From: DTU019 sp050949825
GTDB taxonomy: Bacteria > Bacillota > Syntrophomonadia > Syntrophomonadales > Syntrophomonadaceae
Reading direction: 5' to 3'
Assembly: GCA_050949825.1 (NCBI GenBank)
Contig: JBMNGL010000019.1
Span: forward strand, 1 to 64,000
Length of the DNA stretch: 64,000 bases
The translations under genes and the position numbers were made by a program. The first letter of the stretch is position 1; every line of letters begins with the position of its first letter. The notes beneath the pieces are model-generated. The model worked only from the letters and a program-made list of their open reading frames with translations. It was not told the origin of the DNA and made no database searches. Shown here in pieces: positions 28,951 through 37,496 of the stretch.

Positions 28951-29394
28951 TTACCCTTGACCGTCTACCAGGGCAAACATAAATTCTCCGCTGCAGACGG
29001 TTTCCCCATCAATAGTAATCTTGCCTTTGCCTCTGCCGATGCTGCCCTTGATGGCGGTCAGCTCGGTGCTGATCAGCAGAGTCTCCCCAGGGAGAGCAGG
29101 ACGCTTGAAGCGAATCCGGTCTACTCCCGCAAACATGGCGATTTTGCCCTGATACTCCGTCTGGGACAATAGGGCGCAGGCCCCCACCTGGGCCATGGCC
29201 TCAATCATCAATACCCCGGGCATCACCGGTTTATCAGGAAAGTGACCGGCAAAAAAGGGCTCATTTATGGTCAGATTCTTTATTCCCACCGCTTTTCCCC
29301 CGGGAATCAGTTCAATAATGCGGTCTACCATTAAGAACGGGTAGCGATGGGGGATGATCCTCATTATCTCTTCCACATTCATATTTATAGTCAT
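28951..29394 (-). CDS. fabZ: 3-hydroxyacyl-ACP dehydratase FabZ
   Basis: A 147-residue hot-dog-fold enzyme that dehydrates 3-hydroxyacyl-ACP in fatty acid elongation. The catalytic His is in IPHRYPFLMVDR near residue 16 and the catalytic Glu in GVLMIEAMAQVGA near residue 70; GHFPDKPVMPG precedes it. The ATG lies 4 bases after the fabF stop, with AAAGGT upstream. FabZ can also serve the unsaturated branch when paired with a suitable FabF; no fabA or fabM is seen here. Confidence 0.96.
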   Translation of the reverse strand: MTINMNVEEIMRIIPHRYPFLMVDRIIELIPGGKAVGIKNLTINEPFFAGHFPDKPVMPGVLMIEAMAQVGACALLSQTEYQGKIAMFAGVDRIRFKRPALPGETLLISTELTAIKGSIGRGKGKITIDGETVCSGEFMFALVDGQG

Positions 29395-29398
29395 TTAC

Positions 29399-30637
29399 TT
29401 ATACCTTTCGCAGCAATAAGGCTGCATTATGGCCGCCAAACCCGAGTGAATCGGAGAGGGCCACATTAATCGGCCTGTACCTGGACAGCAGCGGAGTGTA
29501 GTCCAAATCGCAGTCTGGATCAGGATTTTCCAGGTTCAGGGTCGGTGGAATAACACTGTTCTGTAAAGCCAGGACGGTAGCGATCAATTCAACTGCACCT
29601 GCCGCCCCCAGCATATGCCCGGTTGCAGCCTTAATAGAACTCACACTGAGCTTGTAGGCGTGCGGACCGAAAACAGCCTTAATGGCCTTGGTTTCCATTC
29701 GATCATTTAAATCGGTTCCAGTTCCATGTGCATTAATATAATCTACTTGCTCCGGTTCAATGCCGGCATCGGTCAAGGCGTTCTTAAAGGCCAGGGCGGC
29801 TCCTTTCCCCTCAGGGTCGGGTTGCACTACATGGACCGCATCTCCACTGGCCCCATAACCGATTAACTCAGCATAGATATGAGCACCGCGTTTACGGGCA
29901 TATTCCATCTCCTCCAGGATTAGAATCCCGGCTCCTTCCCCCATAACAAAGCCGCCCCGCTCCGCATCAAAGGGCCGGCAGGCCTGATCAGGATGCTCAT
30001 TTCGCGTGGACAAAGCCTTGGCAGCGCAAAAGCCTGCAATGGACATCGGGGTAATGGCTGCCTCCGTCCCGCCGGCAATCATCACTTCAGCTTCACCCCT
30101 GCGTATAAAGCCCAGGGCTTCGCCGATGGAATTGGTTCCTGAAGCACAGGCCGTTACCGTACAGCCATTGGGCCCATGCACCCCAAATAAGATGGATACC
30201 TGCCCGGCGGCCATATTGGCAATCATCATGGGTATAAAAAACGGGTTAACCCCAGCAGCGCCCCTTTTCAGCAGCATATTATGCTGCTGCTCCAGGGTGT
30301 CGATACCGCCAATACCCGATCCAATCCATACGCCTATCCGTTGGCGATCCAGCCCCGTGATATCCAGGGCGGCATCATCTACCGCCTGTTTGGCAGCGGC
30401 ACAAGCATACTGTACAAATAAATCCATACGCCGGGCCTCTTTCCGGGGAATGTATTTTTGCACATCAAAATTCGGCACCTGTGCAGCGATGCGGGTGGGA
30501 AATTGACTGGCATCAAAGCGATCAATCAAACCTATACCGCTTTTCCCTGCTAACAGGTTGCTCCAGAATTCATTTTTATCAGTACCGACAGGGGAGATCA
30601 CTCCCACACCGGTTATTACCACCCTGCGTTCCGGCAT
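29399..30637 (-). CDS. fabF: 3-oxoacyl-ACP synthase II (FabF)
   Basis: A 412-residue condensing enzyme that extends acyl-ACP with malonyl-ACP. The active cysteine is in VTACASGTNSIGEAL near residue 163, and the two histidines are in INAHGTGTDLND and AATGHMLGAAG. The N-terminal RRVVITGVGVISPVG is typical. GAGGTGAGGGG precedes the ATG. It follows acpP by 17 bases. Confidence 0.97.
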   Translation of the reverse strand: MPERRVVITGVGVISPVGTDKNEFWSNLLAGKSGIGLIDRFDASQFPTRIAAQVPNFDVQKYIPRKEARRMDLFVQYACAAAKQAVDDAALDITGLDRQRIGVWIGSGIGGIDTLEQQHNMLLKRGAAGVNPFFIPMMIANMAAGQVSILFGVHGPNGCTVTACASGTNSIGEALGFIRRGEAEVMIAGGTEAAITPMSIAGFCAAKALSTRNEHPDQACRPFDAERGGFVMGEGAGILILEEMEYARKRGAHIYAELIGYGASGDAVHVVQPDPEGKGAALAFKNALTDAGIEPEQVDYINAHGTGTDLNDRMETKAIKAVFGPHAYKLSVSSIKAATGHMLGAAGAVELIATVLALQNSVIPPTLNLENPDPDCDLDYTPLLSRYRPINVALSDSLGFGGHNAALLLRKV

Positions 30638-30654
30638 CCCCTCACCTCAATCTG

Positions 30655-30885
30655 CTATAGTTTGGCCTCAACGTAATCAACGACATCCTGTACGGTTTTC
30701 ATCTTTTCGGCCGCTTCTTCAGGGATCTGAATTTCAAACTTCTCTTCCAGCAGCATTAACATCTCCACAATGTCCAGGGAGTCTGCCTCCAGATCGTCAG
30801 CAAAACTGGATTCCAAAGTAATCTGTTCTTCTTGAATGTCCTTAATTTCCACGATAATTTTCTTCAGTTCCTCAAATACCGACAT
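30655..30885 (-). CDS. acpP: Acyl carrier protein
   Basis: A 76-residue acidic ACP. The phosphopantetheine attachment serine is residue 36 in LEADSLDIVEMLM. The ATG at 30885 follows AAAGGAGGAATTGGCCC, so the longer in-frame extension upstream is not coding. It lies between fabG and fabF in the usual order and carries the growing acyl chain for all enzymes of this operon. Confidence 0.96.
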   Translation of the reverse strand: MSVFEELKKIIVEIKDIQEEQITLESSFADDLEADSLDIVEMLMLLEEKFEIQIPEEAAEKMKTVQDVVDYVEAKL

Positions 30886-30964
30886 GGGCCAATTCCTCCT
30901 TTTATTAACCATACTTTTGAACGGTCCGCAGATTTTGCGAACCAATTTGAATTCTTATTCAGGA

Positions 30965-31738
30965 TTATAACCCGCTCATACCACCATCAATACGGATGAG
31001 TTGCGCAGTGATATAATCTGCTCTGGATGATACCAGAAAAGCCACCACCCCTGCAACATCCTCCGGGGTCCCCAATCGCCCCAGAACGATGGAATCTGCG
31101 ATACGAGCGGTCTGTTCCGGGTTAAGCTGCGCGGTCATATCGCTCTGAATGTAACCCGGGGCGACCACATTAGCGGTGATACCGCGGCGTCCATATTCCT
31201 TGGCCACTGAATAGGTAAAGCCCAATAATCCCGATTTTGAAGCGGCATAGTGGGCCTGCCCGGCATTGCCGCTGACGCCCACTACCGAAGAAATACTGAC
31301 AATCCGGCCATAGCGCTTCTTAAGCATATGTTTCAATGCCGCGCGGGTGCAATAGAAAGCGCCGTTTAAATTGGTCTGCAAGACCTGATCCCATTCCTCG
31401 TCACTGATGCGAATAAGCAAATTGTCTTTATTAATACCGGCATTGTTAACCAGGATGTCAAGCGACCCAAAAGCCTTAACAGTATTATTGACCAGTTGCT
31501 GGGCCGATACAGATTGAGAGACATCCGCGCCGATGACCACCGCCGCACTGCCCAGGTCTTGTATCTGCCGGGCCACCATCTCCGCTTCCTGCCGGTTAGC
31601 AGTATTAACCTCGGCAGGGAGCTGCGTGTTTTCATAGTAATTTACCGCAATCCGGCACCCATCCGCAGCCAGAGCCAGGGCAACGGCCTTGCCGATCCCC
31701 CGGGAGCTGCCCGTTACCAGCGCTACCCTTCCGCTCAT
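30965..31738 (-). CDS. fabG: 3-oxoacyl-ACP reductase FabG
   Basis: A 257-residue short-chain dehydrogenase that reduces 3-oxoacyl-ACP with NADPH. Nucleotide-binding motif VTGSSRGIGKAVALAL is at the N-terminus; NNAGINKD, the catalytic serine in VSISSVVGVSGNAGQ and the YAASKSG tyrosine/lysine pair are all present. The C-terminus ends IRIDGGMSGL. The start overlaps the fabD stop by 4 bases. About 80 bases separate it from acpP. Confidence 0.96.
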   Translation of the reverse strand: MSGRVALVTGSSRGIGKAVALALAADGCRIAVNYYENTQLPAEVNTANRQEAEMVARQIQDLGSAAVVIGADVSQSVSAQQLVNNTVKAFGSLDILVNNAGINKDNLLIRISDEEWDQVLQTNLNGAFYCTRAALKHMLKKRYGRIVSISSVVGVSGNAGQAHYAASKSGLLGFTYSVAKEYGRRGITANVVAPGYIQSDMTAQLNPEQTARIADSIVLGRLGTPEDVAGVVAFLVSSRADYITAQLIRIDGGMSGL

Positions 31739-32658
31739 ATGACATTCACCTTCTCTACTACTTTTTCCAGGCTTCTGACATCATTAACCTGACCCAAGAC
31801 CCGGTTCTTATCAATTTTTTTAATCAACCCGGAGAGGATGCTCCCCGGACCCACCTCGATAAAATAATCAACCTCGGTCATCATATGGCGAACACTCTGC
31901 TCCCACCTTACCGGGGAATATAGTTGCTGTACAAGCAATTCCGCCAGTTGGGAAGTCTGATTCTTCACAGCGTTCACATTACTGACTACCGGCACCAGCG
32001 GTTCACTCCAGGTTAGAGCCTCTAAATAAGGCCGCAGCTTCTGCGCTGCTTCCGCCATCAAGCGGCTGTGTGAAGGCACACTTACCGCCAAAGGCATCAC
32101 TCGTGCACCTGATTCTTTCAACGCCGCAGATACCCTGTGGACGGCCTCACTGGCACCAGATATTACATATTGACGGGGACAATTATAATTGGCAATGCTT
32201 ACGATACCCTCATCCTGTTCACAAGCGGATTGTATCACATCAGCATCCAATCCTAAAACTGCCGCCATAGCACCTTGCCCGATCGGCACTGCAGCCTGCA
32301 TTAGCCTGGCGCGCTGCTGCACCAGGGGAACGGCTTGCTGCAGAGAAAGCGCCCCTGCAGAAACCAGGGCTGAGTATTCGCCCAGGCTTAAGCCGGCCAT
32401 CATCACCGCCTGGATGCCCTGCTCCTTAAGAACCTCCCCGGTAGCTACACTGCTCACTAAAAGTGCCGGTTGGGCAAATTCGGTTTGATTAAGCTGCTCG
32501 GCAGGGCCCTCAAAGCATAGACTCTTAATGTCATAACCGGCCATCTCCTCAGCCTGTTGAAAAATAATCCTGGCTACCTCAAAATGTTCACAAAGATCTT
32601 TGCCCATGCCCACCTGTTGTGCGCCCTGGCCTGGAAAAACAAAACCAACCCTGGCCAT
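31735..32658 (-). CDS. fabD: Malonyl-CoA:ACP transacylase FabD
   Basis: A 307-residue acyltransferase that loads malonyl groups onto ACP. It begins MARVGFVFPGQGAQQVGMG; the nucleophile elbow GLSLGEYSALVSAG puts the active serine near residue 91, and the catalytic His is in VSVPSHSRLM. The correct start is the ATG at 32658, after TTGGGGGGATAAC; the reading frame is open for a further 270 bases upstream but that part overlaps fabK and is not FabD-like. It is coupled to fabG by overlap. Confidence 0.96.
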   Translation of the reverse strand: MARVGFVFPGQGAQQVGMGKDLCEHFEVARIIFQQAEEMAGYDIKSLCFEGPAEQLNQTEFAQPALLVSSVATGEVLKEQGIQAVMMAGLSLGEYSALVSAGALSLQQAVPLVQQRARLMQAAVPIGQGAMAAVLGLDADVIQSACEQDEGIVSIANYNCPRQYVISGASEAVHRVSAALKESGARVMPLAVSVPSHSRLMAEAAQKLRPYLEALTWSEPLVPVVSNVNAVKNQTSQLAELLVQQLYSPVRWEQSVRHMMTEVDYFIEVGPGSILSGLIKKIDKNRVLGQVNDVRSLEKVVEKVNVI

Positions 32659-32659
32659 G

Positions 32660-33595
32660 TTATCCCCCCAATCGTTTTTGCACCCGGAGAGCGTCCTCAA
32701 TGATATCCTGGACAATTTCGGCGGCAGGTTGGATGCGATCAACCAGGCCGCAAATCTGCCCGGCCAGAACACTGCCTTCATCCACCTCACCCCGAACGGC
32801 TGCGGCAGGATAGCGCCCTCGCCCCAGTTCTTGAAGGAATTCCTTGCTGGAACCCGAAGCCTCAGCCTGTAAATACTGGCGAGTAAAGCGATTATGTATA
32901 GCCCGCACCGGGTGCCCGGTGGCAGTGCCACATATGACCGTGGCCCGGTCCCGGCTTTGTATTACCTTCTGTTGATAGGCGGGATGAACATCGCACTCAG
33001 CCGCACAAATAAAGCGGGTTCCAATCTGAATCCCTTCGGCCCCCAGGGCCATAGCTGCCATATAGCCGCGGCCATCAGCAATACCACCGGCAGCAATAAC
33101 CGGAATATCTACAGCATCAACTACCATGGGCACAATGCACATAGTGCTCATTTCGCCAACATGCCCGCCTGATTCCATGCCTTCTACCACCAGGGCGTCT
33201 GCGCCCAGGCGGCTCAGGCGTTTGCCTAAAGCCAGCGAAGCTACCACCGGAATTACTTTTATGCCGGCATTTTTTAGTGCTTCCATAAAACGCCCCGGAT
33301 TTCCTCCTCCGGTAGTAACGACAGATATCCCCATTGATATCACTAAATCGACAACATCATCAATATTAGGTGAAGCCATCATCAAATTAACCCCAAAAGG
33401 CTGGCTGGTTATCTTTCTTGCTCTGTGAATCTCCTTTTCCACCCAGGCCCGGTCCGCATCACCGGCACCGATCACACCCAGGCCTCCCGCCTGCGAAACC
33501 GCTCCTGCCAGGGCCCCTCCCGCAATCCAGGCCATGGCACCTTGCAGGATAGGATAGTCTATCCCCAAAAGTTCAGTCACCCTGTTTGTAAACAT
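32660..33595 (-). CDS. fabK: Enoyl-ACP reductase FabK (FMN-dependent)
   Basis: A 312-residue TIM-barrel flavoprotein of the nitronate monooxygenase/FabK group. Motifs are YPILQGAMAWIAGGALAGAV, GVNLMMASPN, VVEGMESGGHVGEMSTM and VIAAGGIADGRGYMAAMALG (FMN phosphate site). Placed between fabH and fabD, it should be the enoyl reductase of the pathway; no FabI or FabL is seen. The ATG at 33595 is preferred, with GGGGGAG 8 bases before. It overlaps the fabH stop by about 23 bases. Confidence 0.93.
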   Translation of the reverse strand: MFTNRVTELLGIDYPILQGAMAWIAGGALAGAVSQAGGLGVIGAGDADRAWVEKEIHRARKITSQPFGVNLMMASPNIDDVVDLVISMGISVVTTGGGNPGRFMEALKNAGIKVIPVVASLALGKRLSRLGADALVVEGMESGGHVGEMSTMCIVPMVVDAVDIPVIAAGGIADGRGYMAAMALGAEGIQIGTRFICAAECDVHPAYQQKVIQSRDRATVICGTATGHPVRAIHNRFTRQYLQAEASGSSKEFLQELGRGRYPAAAVRGEVDEGSVLAGQICGLVDRIQPAAEIVQDIIEDALRVQKRLGG

Positions 33596-34583
33596 CTGCA
33601 TCACTCCCCCAACGCAATAGTATCCCACCAAAAGTCAGGCCAGCCCCGAAAGCTACCAGTAATACCAAATCTCCCGCTTTTAAGCGTCCTTCTTGCTCCG
33701 CTAAAGAAAGACCTACCGGTATACAGGCAGCTGAAGTATTACCGTACATATCCAGATTAATCAAGGTTTTTTCTGCAGGAATGTTCATTTTCTTCATCGC
33801 TGTCTTAATAATACGCATGTTGGCCTGATGAGGAACAAAGAGATCCACATCACCATATGTAAAACCGGCCCTGGCCAGAACCCGGGTGCTTATTTCCGAA
33901 GTGATGCGGGTGGCGAAGCGAAATATTTCAGGGCCATTCATCTTCAAGTAATGCAGACCATTATGCACCGTTTCCAGTGAAGCAGGCATAGCCGAACCGC
34001 CGGCAGGCAATGTAAGGTGTTTGCCTCCGCTGCCGTCCGCACCCAAAACAGAGCTTAAGAGGCCGGCTTCCGAATTGCCTTTGCCTATAACTGCCGCACC
34101 GGCGCCATCACCAAAAAGAACACAGGTATTTCGATCACTGTAGTCCACAATGCGCGACAGGATCTCGGCACCGATTACCAGAACATACTGGTAATCCTCT
34201 GCCAGCAGGTATTTATGAGCTGCATCCAGGGCATAGACAAATCCGGTGCAACCGGCTGCCAGGTCAAATGCAGCCGCCTGCTGCGCTCCTAAAAGATCCT
34301 GCACAATACAGGCTGTTGAGGGAAAGAACATGTCTGGCGTTGCTGTGGCGACGATAATCAAATCCAATTGTGCAGCCGTTATGCCAGCTCGTTTTAGTGC
34401 CATTAGTGAGGCCAGGTAGGCTAAATCAGAACAGTTGGTCTGTCTTTCCGCAATTCGCCTTTCGCGAATACCACTTCGCTCCACAATCCACTCGTCAGTG
34501 GTGTCCACCATTTGCTCCAGTTCGCGATTGGTCAGCCTGCGCTCCGGGAGGGCATGCCCCACACCAAGAATCTGAGCTTTCAC
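33573..34583 (-). CDS. fabH: 3-oxoacyl-ACP synthase III (FabH)
   Basis: The initiating condensing enzyme of fatty acid synthesis, about 336 residues. The active cysteine is in AAGCTGFVYALDAAHKY near residue 112, the histidine in LFVPHQANMRI and the asparagine in MYGNTSAACIPVGL. First gene of the operon, 76-100 bases downstream of a good promoter. Start: a GTG at 34583 lies 11 bases after GAGG; a GTG four codons earlier overlaps that element and is less likely. Confidence 0.94.
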   Translation of the reverse strand: MKAQILGVGHALPERRLTNRELEQMVDTTDEWIVERSGIRERRIAERQTNCSDLAYLASLMALKRAGITAAQLDLIIVATATPDMFFPSTACIVQDLLGAQQAAAFDLAAGCTGFVYALDAAHKYLLAEDYQYVLVIGAEILSRIVDYSDRNTCVLFGDGAGAAVIGKGNSEAGLLSSVLGADGSGGKHLTLPAGGSAMPASLETVHNGLHYLKMNGPEIFRFATRITSEISTRVLARAGFTYGDVDLFVPHQANMRIIKTAMKKMNIPAEKTLINLDMYGNTSAACIPVGLSLAEQEGRLKAGDLVLLVAFGAGLTFGGILLRWGSDADVYKQGD

Positions 34584-34625
34584 TTCTGATATCACCTCAA
34601 TGCTAAATTAAGAACAATTATCCTT

Positions 34626-34644
34626 GTACACACTTTCGTGCACA
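34626..34644. promoter_or_regulatory. Inverted repeat downstream of the fab promoter, possible operator
   Basis: TGTACAC-ACTTTC-GTGCACA is an inverted repeat with 6 of 7 matching positions, placed between the promoter -10 (34659) and the fabH start. That is a usual place for a repressor site. It does not resemble the FapR box. The regulator is unknown. Confidence 0.35.
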
Positions 34645-34658
34645 TGGTAGTTGAGGAT

Positions 34659-34687
34659 ATTAAACCAGTATTGTTATAGAAAGTCAA
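34659..34687 (-). promoter_or_regulatory. Promoter of the fabH-accA operon
   Basis: On the minus strand TTGACT (34682-34687), 17 bases and TTTAAT (34659-34664) give five and four matches to the sigma-A consensus at ideal spacing, about 76 bases before the fabH start. All nine genes from fabH to accA are close or overlapping and can be read from it. Confidence 0.65.
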
Positions 34688-34811
34688 CAATAATTCCATT
34701 ATTGCCTCAATCTTGACAATTATTCCCTTTTTTGTCCAATAAGTGGTTTTTGTAAATTTCTTAAAGAGGCTGCTGCGAGAGCTGACAGGATTAAGCAAGA
34801 ATTTCTGATAA

Positions 34812-34840
34812 TTGCATGTTTCCTTAAATTATGGTGTAAT
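34812..34840 (+). promoter_or_regulatory. Candidate promoter of the FabK-like gene
   Basis: TTGCAT (34812-34817), 17 bases and TGTAAT (34835-34840) on the plus strand, about 55 bases before the GTG start at 34896. A TATAAT at 34849-34854 is an alternative -10. Confidence 0.45.
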
Positions 34841-34895
34841 ATTCTAGTTATAATATAATACATCATTTGATGGCAGCGATGAAGGAGGATTCATT

Positions 34896-35846
34896 GTGCA
34901 GCTTCCACAATTAAAAATTGGCAACCTTCTCCCCCGGTTTCCCATCATTCAGGGCGGCATGTCTATAAAGGTGTCTACTGCATCACTGGCGGCTGCTGTA
35001 GCGCGTTGTGGCGGTATCGGTGTTATCGGCGGAACAGGCATCAGCGTTGATGATCTTCGTATGCAGATACGTACTGCCCGCAAACTGAGCGAAAACCAGG
35101 GTATCATTGGTGTAAACATCATGTATGCAGCCCGGGAGTTTGTACAGTTAGTTAAAACGTCCATTAATGAACGTATTGATGTTGTATTTACCGGGGCCGG
35201 CTTTTCAAGAGAGATCTTTCACTGGTGTAGAGAGGCCCAGATTCCGGTAGTACCTATTGTCTCCTCCAGCCGTGCTGCCATCCTGGCCGAAAAATCCGGA
35301 GCGGCAGCGGTGGTGGCAGAAGGTTTTGAAGCCGGAGGGCACCTGGGTACGGATCGCTCCATCAAATCTATTTTGCCTGAAATCAGGCAGGCTGTAAAGA
35401 TACCTGTCATAGCTGCCGGCGGCATTACCGATGGTTATGATATGGCAGAAATGATCCGCCTGGGCGCTGATGGGGTGCAGATGGCCACCCGTTTTCTGCT
35501 CAGCGATGAATGCGATGTTGCCGATGAATATAAGCAGGCTTATCTAAACGCCCGCCAGGAAGACATTGTTATAATCAAGAGTCCCGTGGGAATGCCCGGA
35601 CGTGCTATCAGAAACAGCTTCACCCAGCGCATTGCGGAAGGAACGGCGCCCGAATCCGAAGAATGTGAAGCTTGCTTGCGTCATTGCTCTGCTGATTACT
35701 GCATCAGAGATGCCCTGTTAAATGCCCGTAATGGCAAAGTGGAAGACGGGGTGCTTTTTTCCGGGGCCAATGTCCATAAAATTAAGAGCATCCTGCCGGT
35801 AGCCAAAATTTTCGAGAACATCCTGCGAGAATTCGCTCTGGCTTAG
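34896..35846 (+). CDS. Second FabK-like / nitronate monooxygenase flavoprotein
   Basis: A 316-residue FMN-dependent TIM-barrel protein paralogous to the FabK at 32660. Shared motifs are FPIIQGGMSIKVSTASLAAA, GVIGGTGIS, GVNIMYAAREF, VAEGFEAGGHLGTD and VIAAGGITDGYDMAEMI. The C-terminal part has a cysteine cluster, CEACLRHCSADYCIRDALL, not found in the other copy, which could bind metal. It starts with GTG after AAGGAGG and is transcribed divergently from the fab operon. It could be a second enoyl reductase or a nitronate monooxygenase; sequence alone does not decide. Confidence 0.85.
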   Translation: MQLPQLKIGNLLPRFPIIQGGMSIKVSTASLAAAVARCGGIGVIGGTGISVDDLRMQIRTARKLSENQGIIGVNIMYAAREFVQLVKTSINERIDVVFTGAGFSREIFHWCREAQIPVVPIVSSSRAAILAEKSGAAAVVAEGFEAGGHLGTDRSIKSILPEIRQAVKIPVIAAGGITDGYDMAEMIRLGADGVQMATRFLLSDECDVADEYKQAYLNARQEDIVIIKSPVGMPGRAIRNSFTQRIAEGTAPESEECEACLRHCSADYCIRDALLNARNGKVEDGVLFSGANVHKIKSILPVAKIFENILREFALA

Positions 35847-35918
35847 ATTTCCATTGGGGCTGCTGTCCAAAAGCCATGTTGTAGGGATGATTTCTGCCGC
35901 AACGCTTATTGCAACCAA

Positions 35919-36401
35919 TCACAGGTATTTGGGCGGCAGGCTGCCTCCCCCGGTGTAGGCGATAATATCGGGAATGGTTTTCAGCCCACCAGTGACGAGC
36001 ATTTTTGAATAACCCTGGGCGTATATGCGGCCACGGTTGTCATGAATGGTAGCTTCGGCCAGGGCAATAGTTTTGCCCACCCTTACCTCTTTTCCGGTTA
36101 CAATCAATTCACCTGAAGTAATATTCGCCAGCATATTGACATTTAAATCCAGGGTTATCCAACCGCTTTCTTCTTCCAGAGAGGCATAAACCGCCCAGTA
36201 AGTGGCGGAATCTATCATCCCCGCATAAGTCCCGCCATGAATAGACCCAAAGGGAGTCATATGGCAGCTCTGTACATCAAGCTTCATCTGCGCATACCCT
36301 GGACCGATATCCTCCACTACCAGCCCCAACAGTTTAAAATAGGGTCCCTTATTAATACGTTCCACAATAGCCCTCAAGTGCTCCGGGTTAACCTGAACCA
36401 T
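35919..36401 (-). CDS. PaaI-type hot-dog thioesterase
   Basis: A 160-residue acyl-CoA thioesterase-like protein. The hot-dog signature is CHMTPFGSIHGGTYAGMIDSA, with the HGG and following D acting at the active site in the family, then TLDLNVNMLANIT and KTIALAEATIHD. The reading frame extends 36 codons upstream, but GAGGGTGATTTG just before the ATG at 36401 and the usual 140-160 residue length favour this start. The substrate is unknown. It is not in an obvious operon; repeats lie upstream. Confidence 0.85.
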   Translation of the reverse strand: MVQVNPEHLRAIVERINKGPYFKLLGLVVEDIGPGYAQMKLDVQSCHMTPFGSIHGGTYAGMIDSATYWAVYASLEEESGWITLDLNVNMLANITSGELIVTGKEVRVGKTIALAEATIHDNRGRIYAQGYSKMLVTGGLKTIPDIIAYTGGGSLPPKYL

Positions 36402-36578
36402 CAAATCACCCTCTTTACTGTCACGCATTCCGACTATGTGATCTAATCGTTCCTCATAAGTTGTCCATAACCCTGCTTTTAATCCGAGACAGTCATGCAT
36501 AAAAATCATATTTACTGATTTTTCGCACGACGCAAGATCCTTAGCAATGACAAAAGCTACACTCGGAATTTATTGTTG

Positions 36579-36822
36579 TCATCCTGAGCTTTCCTTTGTC
36601 ATCCTGAGCTCTCCTTTGTCATCCTGAGCTCTCCTTTGTCATCCTGAGCTTTCCTTTGTCATCCTGAGCTCTCCTTTGTCATCCTGAGCGAAGCGAAGGA
36701 TCTTAACCTGGGGTTATTCGCTACACTTAAGATTCTTCGCTGCGCTCAGAATGACAAAAAAGCTGCGCTCAGAATGACAAAAAAGCTGCGCTCAGAATGA
36801 CAAAAAAGCTGCGCTCAGAATT
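36579..36822. repeat. Tandem-repeat hairpin of the TCATCCTGAGCGAAGCGAAG type
   Basis: The left arm is five 20-base units (TCATCCTGAGCT, C or T, TCCTTTG) starting at 36579, 36599, 36619, 36639 and 36659, ending in TCATCCTGAGCGAAGCGAAG. The right arm is three full 23-base units GCTGCGCTCAGAATGAC plus six A, starting at 36739, 36762 and 36785, with a fourth partial unit. The arms are inverted relative to each other (TCATCCTGAGCG against CGCTCAGAATGA), so the whole can fold as one long imperfect hairpin. TGTCATCCTGAGCGAAG-type palindromes are widespread in bacterial genomes. Confidence 0.9.
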
Positions 36823-36870
36823 CCCATGCGTTACCGCACCACGATAAATGAAAACCTTACTCATATTAGA

Positions 36871-36955
36871 AGATCCCTCGGGCGCTGCTCTCAGGATGAC
36901 AACAACAGGGGCTTTCATAGCAATGATAGGAACCTGCGCTCAGAGCGACAAAAAC
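36871..36955. repeat. Degenerate second copy of the same repeat family
   Basis: GATCCCTCGGGCGCTGCTCTC followed by AGGATGACAACAACAGGGGC resembles the right half of the copy at 48503-48620, and GGGGCTTTCATAGCAATGAT is shared with it. CTGCGCTCAGAGCGACAAAA at the end is a diverged right-arm unit. Confidence 0.65.
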
Positions 36956-37244
36956 GCTACTACACATTATTTAACAAAACTCAATTGACCATTGCACAAA
37001 CGCTTTCTCAGCCCGTTTATCCGTTTATTCATCCAAAGCCTGCAAAAAACAGCGCTACGAAGAGGGGAAGGTTTATTATAGAATATACAACCATCCTGTC
37101 AATATACTATAATTAAGGAAACACTGGAAGAGTTTTATGGCAAAGGCGAGTGCCGTAAGATCTCAACCCTGTTAAAGGATAAAATTAATGCGGGTTGGAT
37201 CTGAAAATCCGTTTCCTGGTGAAACGGTGAAAGAGGTGTGAGTT

Positions 37245-37478
37245 ATGGAGTTGGGTAATAGAGTGCAAATAACTCAAAAAGGTCATTTCTACAATAATTG
37301 CACCGGGATCGTGGTTGGCAAACGGGGGCTCAGGGCACCGGGAGATCCCATGTATCTATTGATGCTGGAAGAACATCGCAAGGTTCTAATCGTACCTGAA
37401 TCAATGCTAACCTTATGTGAAAACGAAGATACAGATAAAAGCCCGGCCAGGTTGCTTTTCAGGCCCCGCAAAAATTAA
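37245..37478 (+). CDS. Small conserved-looking hypothetical protein
   Basis: A 77-residue protein starting MELGNRVQITQKGHFYNNCT. The pattern GNRVQITQKG, GIVVGKRG and MYLLMLEEHRKVLIVPES suggests a small beta-barrel (KOW or SH3-like) with a charged C-terminal tail. No function can be assigned. The ATG follows AAAGAGGTGTGAGTT, a good ribosome binding site, and the Nudix gene starts 18 bases after its stop, so the two are probably cotranscribed. Confidence 0.7.
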   Translation: MELGNRVQITQKGHFYNNCTGIVVGKRGLRAPGDPMYLLMLEEHRKVLIVPESMLTLCENEDTDKSPARLLFRPRKN

Positions 37479-37496
37479 ACCGGTATAATCTATCCA

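Larger units (their letters stand above)
36510..37244. other. Gene-poor region with repeat hairpins
   Basis: About 735 bases without a credible gene. It holds the tandem-repeat hairpin at 36579-36822 and a related degenerate copy at 36871-36955, followed by AT-rich sequence. A small hairpin, CCGTTTC-CTGGT-GAAACGG, lies at 37209-37227, 17 bases before the next start codon. Confidence 0.6.

Noticed and set aside
31735..32931. 398-residue FabD with an N-terminal extension
   Set aside because: The extension overlaps fabK, is not FabD-like, and a good start exists at 32658.
36579..36822. CRISPR array
   Set aside because: The 20- and 23-base units are directly adjacent with no unique spacers, and no cas genes are in the window.
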